The notes under the pieces were generated by a model. That model ran no database searches and was not told the DNA's origin. It saw only the letters and a list, made by a program, of their open reading frames with translations. The position numbers and the translations under genes are program-made. 8,413 nt of DNA, from NCBI GenBank assembly GCA_964424505.1, contig CAYRIQ010000032.1, forward strand, positions 1 through 8,413, in the 5' to 3' direction. This DNA is from CAJBLF01 sp964424505. GTDB lineage: Bacteria > Patescibacteriota > Gracilibacteria > Absconditabacterales > Absconditicoccaceae. Shown in pieces: positions 1-6,915 of this stretch; positions within the stretch are counted from its first letter, which is position 1; the number at the start of each line of letters is the position of its first letter.

Positions 1-82
1 GCCGAGGGTCTTCCTGTTTTTCCGCCCCGGTAAACCGAGGGTAAACGAGTGCGGATATCTTATAGTAACAATTGCTTGTTAA
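1..82. other. Region downstream of the S-layer gene, GC-rich hairpin
   Basis: The first 60 bases are GC-richer than the neighbouring gene. They contain a short inverted repeat, CCCCGG (25-30) and CCGAGG (35-40) around TAAA, with one G-U pair on the minus strand. CCGAGGGT occurs twice (2-9 and 35-42). No U-tract follows the stem on the minus strand, so it is not a convincing intrinsic terminator for the S-layer gene. No gene is visible here. Confidence 0.3.
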
Positions 83-94
83 CTATTTAACAAG
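75..94 (-). other. 8-bp palindrome spanning the S-layer stop codon
   Basis: CTTGTTAA at 75-82 and TTAACAAG at 87-94 are perfect inverse complements around a 4-base loop that holds most of the TAG stop (83-85). It could be a weak 3'-end hairpin, but it has no U-tract. Confidence 0.35.
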
Positions 95-3000
95 AATCTT
101 TTTAGCAGATCCAAATTGAGCACTTATAGCTGTAGAATCTACATTAGTTGTATAACCAATAGAAGACACAGATACATTGTAACTTGGAGTGTTAATAGAT
201 CCTGAAAGAGTTGAAGATACTGTAAGTGTAGTAGCTCCAGCTGTTACTTCTTTAGTCAAAGCAATAGAAATTGAAGCATCACCATTAGCATTTCCAGATC
301 CTAGAACTGTACCAGCATCATCTTTAACTGTTACTTTTGTAAGACCACCATTGTTACCATCAATAGCAAATGTTATGTTACTCAAAGTAGCTTTAGCTGT
401 AACACCACCACTAGTTTGGTTAGAACCAATAGCTGCGTTGATAGTAAGATCTGCTGATGCAGTACCGATACTTGCAACTGCAGGAAGTATAGTTACAGGC
501 ACGATAGTAAATGTCTTAGTTGAAGTGGCAAGAGTACCACCAACAGTTACATCATCACCTGAATCTTTACCTTTCATTTCAGACAATACAATAGAAGAAA
601 CTACTCATGTATTTAATGTAGATCAACCATCTTCATTGATAGTCTTAGTAACAACCTTAACTAATAACGGAGTTGTAGCTAATAAAGTATCAAAATTTAA
701 ATCTTCAAATGTAGCAATAGTTCCTGTACTATTCCAAGTAGGATTAGATGCAACAACTACTCCATTGTAAACTAATTGTAGGTCAAGCAATGAATTGTCA
801 ATATCTGCTCTACTTAATGTTACAACAGCTTTTCATACATTAACTGCTTCATATTTTGAATATAAGCTATATTCAGCAACAGTTTCTGTAGTTCCAGCAA
901 GAACATTCTTGTTATATTTGTTGTTGTCAGCTGTAGCTTCATAAGCAGCTACGATTTCACCAGCATCAGATACAGTGATTGTTCTACCAGTAATAGAATT
1001 AGAAACAGATACTGTATTTCTGTATTCTGTAGTATCTTCAGCTTCTACACCACCACTATTAAGTGTCACAGCAAATCCTGTAACTGTAGGATTGAGTTGA
1101 ACATCAAGTTTAAGTGTAAGTTCTGCAGTAGCAGCAGAAGCAATAAGGAAATCTTCGTCAACTACGATATTTCCACTATTTACTGTAGCTGAGTATGCAG
1201 TTGTACCATTATACAAAGTTGCACCAGCAATAGTATTTGAATTGAATGGAGTAGTGAAAGTTAATTTTTTAATCTTTACCCCATATGCAGCACCAGCCTT
1301 AAGTTTAAATTTAAGAGTTTCTACACCATTTGTTCCTTCAGCAACAGTTTTGTTACCCAAAGCAACATCAGTCAATGTCATGCTAGCATCTTTACCATTC
1401 ATCAAAGACCAAGTCAATGATGAAGGAGAAAGATCAGTAACATTGTTTTCATCAGTAGATTCTTGTACTAAGAAAGAAGATGTAGTAGTAGTATTTAAAC
1501 TCATTCTGAATGTAGTATTATCCATACCTGTATCTATAGTATCAGCATATACATATACTGTTAATTTAGATCCAATAGATTTTTCAAGACTAGTTTCAGT
1601 CCAAAGTGTTTTAGCACCATTAGCTGTCAAATCTATAGCAGAAGCTGAAGCAGAACCAAGTCTAACTTTAATTGAGTCGAGTTTAGTCACATCACCTGTG
1701 ATAGCTAGACCAAGAGTAGACAATTTAAGTGCTTCACCAGCATTGTTTACAATTTCCAAAGCTCCTAAGAATTGATCTTTCTTATTTCCTACCAAGTCAG
1801 TAGAAGGAGGATTGATTCTGTTTACTGTAACTCTACCAGCTGATACAGTAACTGTATCCATAGCATTTCAAGCTAAATTAATTTTAGCACCTTGATTATG
1901 TTTTAAACCAATAGCTACGATATCCATAGCATTTTCGAGAGTAAACATAACTGTTTTTCCAGCTCCACCAATTATATCAGCTTTTACTGTAAATGTAGGT
2001 GTTCTACCTTCTAGGATTTTATATCCATTAGCAATTGTGAAAGGAAGATATTTTCCTACCAATTTAGGTGTAGTAGCAATTGTAGTTCCATCTACTACCA
2101 ATTTGAAATTTTCAAGATCAGTAGATTCATCAATAGATCCTCCATTTTCTTTAAATGTAATTGCATTTAAAACAATGTCTTGATCATTTGAAGAAGGATT
2201 ATTTAATGTGAATTCCCAAAGATCAGCAGCTTTTGCTCATAATTTTGGAGCATCTGAAGTAGATCCATCATCTGCAGTCAATGTAGCAGCAGCAGTAGTA
2301 ACTACTTTATATGTAGCAGAAGTTAGATTATCAGCAAGATTTACATCTTTTGCTGTAGATCCAATACCCTTAACTGTTATGTTAAATTGATCTGTATTTG
2401 AAACAATTCCCAACATTACATGAACAGCAAATTCAACTGTTTCACCAGCTTTCATTTGGTATCCGTTTGTAATAGTCAATGTAGCTTCATCAGATGAAGA
2501 ACTAAAGTTTGCAACTTTAGATATTCTTCCACCATTTAAGAATAATGCTGCAGAAGGAACATTTGTAGCTGTGAAATATCCAGCTCTCTTGATAACAACA
2601 TTATCGAGTCTGATATCTTCACTAGCAGTGAATTTGTAAGTAGCTACAGCCAAAGAAGAAACTCCATAAGGAACATCCCCTCCTACTGAAGACCTCAAAG
2701 AAACATCTAAGTTTCCGTTTGTATTAACTTCTGTAGTCTTACATTCAGTTGGACAAGTATCCAAACCTAATGAACAAGACAATACATTTTCTGGAGTAGA
2801 ACAAACTGCAGGAGTTGTTCCTTCGTCTGATCTTTGCATCATAAGCATTACATATCCTCTTACTTCTGGAGCATTTGGATTTGAAATGTTAGTCATGATA
2901 CCAGCGTCTTTAAGAGCTTTTAAGTGTTCTGCATAGTATGGATTTGTATCTACATTATATGCATCACCATAAAGTACTCTAGAAAGAACTGTTCCAAATT

Positions 3001-3391
3001 GAGCTCTAGTAACGATACCGTTTGGATTGAAGGCAGTTATACCAACACCCATAAGACCCATTTGGCAAGCTTCTTTGATGTATCCTTGCAATTCTTCTGT
3101 TTGATTTGCAACATCAGTGAAGTTACATTCTTTTGAAGTATCAGCAGTCAATGATTTTACTTCTTTAGCGAAGTTAACCATCATTTTTGCCATGTGTGAT
3201 CTTTTAAGTTGACCATACATATCAGCATTTTCTATAGAAGATTGTGTAGTTACACCCATTCCGTAGGCATAATCGTACGCACCTTGTAATTCATCACTGT
3301 AACTAGCAGCTCCAAGAACTGTTGTAGGTACAGATGATGCAAGCATAGCTATGATAGCCAAGCTAGCAAACAATTTCTTAAAATTTTTCAT
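83..3391 (-). CDS. Secreted SLH-domain S-layer-type protein (1102 aa, UGA=Gly)
   Basis: This is a probable major surface protein. It is one open frame from ATG at 3391 to TAG at 83-85, crossing five in-frame UGA codons (residues 385, 508, 853, 923, 929). An in-frame TAG lies two codons upstream, so the start is fixed. Residues 1-28 form a signal peptide (lysines, a hydrophobic core, then VLGAAS). Three SLH-like repeats follow at about 33-80, 89-142 and 151-188. The second is clearest, with FTDV, then FNPNGIVTRAQF and a VLSRVLYG end. A short Cys-containing linker (C197, C206, C213, C217) leads into about 900 residues rich in Ser, Thr, Val and Gly. These hold recurring beta-strand modules such as ETVEFAVHVML, TPTFTVKADI, KLTVYVYADT and AELTLKLDVQL, which look like tandem Ig-like domains. 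SLH domains usually anchor proteins to wall polymers. The beta-modules are not assigned to a named family. UGA use is low here, as might be expected for a highly expressed gene. Confidence 0.88.
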
Positions 3392-3840
3392 GTACTAATA
3401 AAATACAATATAAAAGGTTGTTTTGGCTCACAGCCAAATTAGGATGTAATATATCGTATATTGAATCCTTCTCAAATATACGAAGATGTTCCGTGTCTCC
3501 ACACGGTAACTTTCTTTTACATTAATAATCCGTATGACAAATACAAGACAATTTTAGACAGTCTATGCTAACAGCTAAAACGTAGTCTAAAACTCTCATA
3601 ACACAATAAAGATGCAAAACAATACTCTTTAATGTAGATTACTTTGTCAATCTACCGAAATCATCAGTTATACTCTTCTGAAATCAGTTGTTTTAGATCA
3701 TTAAAGATCACATCCATCTAGTGACGTATACGAATAATTGTCTATTTTGTGACAACCTTTTGTTAGCACTCTTATAGCCAAACAACGAAACAATTGGCTT
3801 TATAACTAGCTCATTGTCCCTAGTCCCTAGCCCCTAAATC
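3392..3840 (-). promoter_or_regulatory. Hairpin-rich upstream region/5' leader of the S-layer gene
   Basis: No ORF is supported here. The stretch contains a series of perfect inverted repeats: TTTGGCT/AGCCAAA (3422-3428 and 3432-3438), TCGTATATT/AATATACGA (3454-3462 and 3475-3483), CCGTGT/ACACGG around CTCC (near 3491-3506), TTTTAGAC/GTCTAAAA (3552-3559 and 3585-3592), GTAGATT/AATCTAC (3634-3640 and 3649-3655) and AGCCAA/TTGGCT (3776-3781 and 3794-3799). A minus-strand TTGACA lies at 3645-3650, but the -10 at the right distance is poor. The promoter could be near 3800, near 3650, or directly before the gene, where AT-rich TATATT and TATTTTATTAG sequences occur. Long structured leaders are known for some S-layer mRNAs. 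Whether this is transcribed leader is inference. Confidence 0.4.
3814..3834. repeat. Family B heptamer array, intergenic (3 units)
   Basis: Three plus-strand heptamers stand in tandem: TTGTCCC, TAGTCCC, TAGCCCC. Read on the minus strand they fit GGRACNA with one change. The same heptamer family recurs at 4714-4755, 6931-6951, 7311-7331 and 7939-7959. Confidence 0.7.
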
Positions 3841-3894
3841 ATATGCCGTTTTTATATAAAATATGTGTAGTGTGTCTACTTCGTATTCACGTCA

Positions 3895-4035
3895 CGTCAT
3901 TCCCACGAAAGCAGGAGCACGTCATTCTCGCGAAAGCGGGAATCCATCTTGCTTCATTACCTCATTCCCACCGTTTGTCTTCACGTCATTCCCACGAAAG
4001 CAGGAGCACGTCATTCCCACGAAAGCGGGAATCCA
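3895..4035. repeat. Family A palindromic repeat cluster (intergenic)
   Basis: Four units plus a half unit lie in the same orientation: 3895-3916, 3920-3946, 3984-4006 and 4009-4035, with the half unit at 3961-3970. The full form has left arm CGTCATTCCC, loop GCGAAAGC (or ACGAAAGC) and right arm GGGAATCCA. Two units have the shortened right arm CAGGAG. The spacer TCTTGCTTCATTAC after the 3946 unit reappears after units inside comEC. The arrangement is REP/BIME-like. Plus-strand ORFs over this stretch are read-through of the repeats, not genes. Confidence 0.85.
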
Positions 4036-4037
4036 CC

Positions 4038-4079
4038 TTTTAACATTTTTCTATCAAAAATGCCAATAAAATGTTAAAA
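4038..4079. repeat. 12-bp perfect inverted repeat
   Basis: TTTTAACATTTT (4038-4049) and AAAATGTTAAAA (4068-4079) are exact inverse complements with an 18-base loop. The pair directly follows the family A cluster and lies downstream of comEC. It is AT-only apart from one pair per arm and has no clear U-tract on the minus strand, so terminator function is uncertain. Confidence 0.5.
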
Positions 4080-4150
4080 AATACCAGTTCTAAACCTGTC
4101 TATATTGTCTATATCATTATTTTTTTATTTTTTATAATATTTTTTATATT

Positions 4151-4211
4151 TTTTTTATTGTATTGTTTTATTTTTTATTGTTTTTTTATTGTATTATTTT
4201 ATTTTTTATTG
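4151..4211. repeat. T-rich 31-bp tandem duplication containing the comEC stop
   Basis: A 30-base T-rich block at 4151-4180 recurs at 4182-4211 with one G/A difference. It lies in a longer T-rich tract (about 4117-4218). The comEC TAA (4186-4188) falls inside the second copy, so the last residues of ComEC are encoded by the repeat. Confidence 0.65.
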
Positions 4212-6231
4212 TTTTTTCTATGTATATTTCCCTCCCCTCTGTACCTCATTCCGGCGCTCCGGATTGCGGCCGGAACTCATTCCGGCAGCCTGCCCCACAG
4301 AACTGCGTGGGCTCCGGATTGCGGCCGGAACCTAAACGCCAAGCAACGAAAAAGCCTATACAAATAAGTAGTACTACATACTTGAATCGTAATCAAGTAA
4401 CTGTCAAATAAAGTCCATACTGCGAAAGAAGTTCAGAAATTTTATATATATATTGTACAAAAATATTTTCAATCCACAAAATCCAGTCCCATCTCAGCCA
4501 AGAATAGACCCAAATACTTATGAAGCCGTAGATCATCACAAATGGCACAATCGGCAACACAAAAAGGTTTCCAATAATTCCTAAGATATTTATCTTGCCC
4601 ATAAAAAATATAATAATTGGAAATATTCCGATACTCGCTCAAATACTAGGTGATATATAACTTTTATAGATATATTGCAATCACTTTTTTAACCAAAGAA
4701 TGGGATGCGAAACTTGGGACTTGTCCCTGGTTCCTTGTCACTCATCACTCGTCATTGCGATTATGCCAATAATTGCACTATATGACAACAAAAAACCAGT
4801 ATCGTATACCAAAAAATATGGATTAATTATCAGCATAATCAATGCACTTATAGACAATACTCTCCAAATATTGATCTCTCTTCCTCGAAATATAGCCAGC
4901 ATATTTATACCTCACATCAGTACTGCACGAAACACGCTTGAATCTAAACCACAAATGAGACTATATCCTACTATGGTACATAAAATCACTCCAAGCCTGA
5001 CGTAAAAAGGGATAAAAAACAATATACACTGCAAAAATACCACTATCATCAAAATATTTCATCCGCTTACTGCCACCAAATGCACGAGTCATGAATCTAT
5101 AAAATTTTGATATTCTGATTCTGGTATCTGCGATTTATCTCCTATCAACATCCCCAATATCAATCCCGAAATGCGATTTTTTCCATAGGACTCAATAACT
5201 TTTTCTTGTATACTTTTCTTAGCTTGTTTGATTAGTGAAACGGATGGAATGGGAGTAGAAGGATTGGCCTGTCTTCACACCCCTATATATACCTCATTCC
5301 GGCAGCCTGCCCCGCAGAACTGCGTGGGCCCCGGATTGCGGCCGGAACTCATTCCGGCAGCTTGCCCCGCAGAACTGCGTGGGTCAAGTGTTGCAGCTGG
5401 AACTCACACCTGTGTGCCTCATTCCGGCGCCCTTCACACCTCTGTTCCTCATTCCCGCGAAAGCGGGAATCCAATTTGCTCTTTAGACCCCTTTATCACT
5501 ATCGAATTATCCTCATATATCGTTCCCTTCCATCCTTTCATCTTCATCCATTTCGCAAAATCGAAAGATCCAGAAAATAAAGGAATATCAAATGTCGATG
5601 AAGAAATTGTTCGATATCATCACCCCTCTATTTTAGAGGGGGCAGGGGGAGTAATTCTTCCTACTATCCATAGCTGATCTCCGATAGAGTATTCTTTTTT
5701 GGAATAGAGAAGATACTCATTATTCTGATATTTAAAGACATATTTCCCCTTACTAGAGATATCCTCTATTATTCACATTCAGATTAATGTTCAATTTACT
5801 TGTATATTTAGGTAATTCCCATTGTTTCCAACGTCATCCTCACGTCATTCCCGTTGTTTGTCTTCACGTCATTCCGCTTCATTACGTCATTCCCGCGAAA
5901 GCCGGAATCCATCTTGCTTCATTACCTCATCCCCATTGTTCGTCATTCCCGATCTGATCGGGAATCCATCTTGCTTCATTACCTCATTCCCGCGAAAGCC
6001 GGAATCCATACCTCCATAATATCTCCACTCCTTCACCACAAATGTAGACATCGCCAAGACAAATGACAACAAAATTATTCCTATCAATTTTTTCGAAAGT
6101 ATTTTTTTCTTACGTATTGTCTGATATATCAACAATATAACACCTATAAGCAAAACAGAAATACCAGCGATTGAAATATTTTCAAATATCGTAAAAATTA
6201 AAGTAAATACTAGGAAAAATAGTAAAAACAT
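4186..6231 (-). CDS. comEC: ComEC/Rec2-family DNA uptake channel with repeat-encoded insertions (681 aa, UGA=Gly)
   Basis: This is the inner-membrane channel that brings single-stranded DNA into the cytoplasm. The frame is free of TAA and TAG from ATG 6231 to TAA 4186-4188 but contains 21 UGA codons. Order: N-terminal membrane segments (about 1-70); a DUF4131/OB-like region (about 137-250) with VNGTLIG and FDFAKWMKMKG; then the competence domain with GLILGMLIGDKS, SGLVHLVAVSGGN (380-392), SVFRAVLM-GG and INILGIIGNLFVLPIVPF. UGAs at 381 and 440 sit at glycines expected in the family. Segments at about 75-135, 254-313, 493-506 and 634-662 are translated repeats, located at linkers, a loop and the tail. 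There is no C-terminal metallo-beta-lactamase domain. No Shine-Dalgarno sequence is visible. The gene is probably intact, but the repeat load means decay cannot be excluded. Confidence 0.87.
4244..4332. repeat. Family A composite elements in the comEC 3' end
   Basis: A short element (4244-4277) is followed head to tail by a long composite one (4276-4331). The outer stem is TTCCGGC with GCCGGAA. The long form adds an internal hairpin of the CCCCGCAG, AA, CTGCGTGGG type (here CCCCACAG on the left arm). In the comEC frame it encodes about residues 634-662, including PTQFCGAGCRNE and FRPQSGAPEG, after the last membrane segment. Confidence 0.8.
4714..4755. repeat. Family B heptamer array inside comEC
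   Basis: TTGGGAC is followed by plus-strand heptamers TTGTCCC, TGGTTCC, TTGTCAC, TCATCAC and TCGTCAT. GGGAC-TT-GTCCC forms a small palindrome. In the comEC frame it encodes residues 493-506, beginning SDEG and including QGTRDKSQ, in a hydrophilic loop between membrane segments. The heptamers decay toward the right end. Confidence 0.7.
5292..5473. repeat. Family A array inside comEC (linker between DUF4131 and competence domains)
   Basis: Two long composite elements (about 5292-5348 and 5347-5402), a degenerate element (about 5418-5446) and one perfect short palindrome (5447-5473) stand head to tail. The two long copies are read in different frames by comEC: one gives RNPGPTQFCGAGCRNE, the other DPRSSAGQAAGMSS. 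The short palindrome is read as GFPLSRE followed by UGA-Gly. Together they supply about residues 254-313. Confidence 0.85.
5832..6008. repeat. Family A cluster inside comEC (N-terminal linker)
   Basis: Full units lie at 5885-5911, 5941-5968 and 5982-6008, with half units near 5832, 5842 and 5866. TCTTGCTTCATTAC follows two full units identically (5912-5925, 5969-5982). The stem varies: CCCGCGAAAG with CCGG in two units, and CCCGATC with GATCGGG in the 5941 unit. In comEC it encodes residues 75-135, with NEVMKQDG appearing twice, between the third membrane segment and the DUF4131-like region. Confidence 0.85.
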
Positions 6232-6290
6232 ATGTTTTGATTTACAAACTAAATAAATATAACTTTTTTAATCTAATATTCACCCCTGTT

Positions 6291-6502
6291 CCTCATTCCG
6301 GCGTCCCGGATTGCAGCCGGAACTCATTCCGGCAGTTTGCCCCGCAGAACTGCGTGGGCCCCGGATTGCGGCCGGTCCTCATTCCTGTGCTAAGGTTTGG
6401 CCGGTCCTCATTCCGGCGCCAAGTATTGCAGCCGGTCTTCATTCCGGTATCCCACCCCCCTGTGTTCCTCATTCCGGCGCCCCAGATTGCAGCCGGAATC
6501 CA
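6291..6502. repeat. Tandem family A array between the GIY-YIG gene and comEC
   Basis: This fills most of the 273-bp gap between the two genes. Units in one orientation: 6291-6324 (short), 6323-6377 (long composite with CCCCGCAG/CTGCGTGGG), 6377-6406 (degenerate), 6406-6439 (short), a remnant at 6431-6466, and 6467-6502 (short, ending GGAATCCA). Neighbouring units share the CTCATTCCGGC edge. The last unit ends two bases before the GIY-YIG stop codon. Whether these hairpins also end transcription is unknown. Confidence 0.85.
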
Positions 6503-6504
6503 TA

Positions 6505-6789
6505 CTAGTTAGACTCATGATACAGATTTTCCCATTTCTGATTATCTTTTTCTATTAAACGTATTTTCCATTCTCTTTTCCATTTTTTCAATTGTTTTTC
6601 CCTTGCTATAGCATCCACTAGCAAAGAATATTTTTCATAATATACCAACGTTTTCACACCATATTTCTTAGTAAATCATTCATATATTCATTGGTTATGT
6701 TGCCAAATTCTCTTTCATAAATATTTAGTGACACCTATATACAAAGTACCATTTTTTTTACTTGCTAATATATACACAAAAGATTCCAT
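6505..6789 (-). CDS. Small GIY-YIG nuclease family protein (94 aa, UGA=Gly)
   Basis: This is a single-domain GIY-YIG endonuclease-like protein of the short stand-alone (UPF0213-like) type. The sequence opens MESFVYILASKKNGTLYIGV, so the GIY element is VYIL (5-8) and the YIG element is LYIG (16-19). KRIWQH (26-31) carries the expected basic residue, followed by EGFTKKYGVKTLVYYE (37-52) and AREKQLKKWKREWK with E64 as likely metal ligand. UGA codons encode residues 25, 34 and 38. Residue 38 is the family glycine of GFTKKY, and 34 also falls on a common glycine. ATG 6789 is the only ATG/GTG/TTG start after an upstream in-frame TAA. The stop is TAG at 6505-6507. The length is normal for the family. 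The gene is bracketed by family A elements. Substrate unknown. Confidence 0.9.
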
Positions 6790-6825
6790 GGATAGATTAC
6801 CATAGCTAATAAATATTTTTAGTCT

Positions 6826-6862
6826 TGGATTCCGGCCGCAATTTCTTAGGGCCGGAATGAGG
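6826..6862. repeat. Inverted family A element upstream of the GIY-YIG gene
   Basis: TGGATTCCGGCCGCAA on the left and GGGCCGGAATGAGG on the right make a short family A element in the opposite orientation to all others in the window. It starts 36 bases upstream of the GIY-YIG ATG, in the gap after the pyruvyltransferase. Confidence 0.75.
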
Positions 6863-6915
6863 CCGAGACAGTGTAAAATTATTTTGTAGGGTTAGGAGGG
6901 ATTTGCGACTAAAAC

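Larger units (their letters stand above)
6467..6862. mobile_element. Candidate minimal mobile unit: GIY-YIG gene bracketed by inverted repeats
   Basis: A family A element at 6467-6502 (edges CCTCATTCC and GGAATCCA) and one at 6826-6862 in the opposite orientation (TGGATTCC to GGAATGAGG) enclose the 94-aa GIY-YIG gene. What is seen is the arrangement. That the nuclease moves the repeats is inference. No target-site duplication was identified. Confidence 0.35.

Noticed and set aside
189..2390. Plus-strand ORFs opposite the S-layer gene
   Set aside because: They are shadows of the long minus-strand gene, without recognisable motifs.
3895..4035. CRISPR array
   Set aside because: Units are palindromes with irregular spacing, spacers are partly conserved rather than unique, and no cas gene is present.
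4038..4079. Intrinsic terminator of comEC
   Set aside because: The stem is almost entirely A-T and no U-tract follows on the minus strand, so only an inverted repeat is reported.
3843..4411. Plus-strand ORFs with peptides such as HSRESGNP, IPAKAGIH or FPRKRES
   Set aside because: These are translations of the family A palindromes and T-rich tract, which are open in most frames. No family match or start signal supports them.
5228..6512. Plus-strand ORFs with PAPQNCVG-type peptides
   Set aside because: They are antisense reading of composite repeats inside comEC and the adjacent array.
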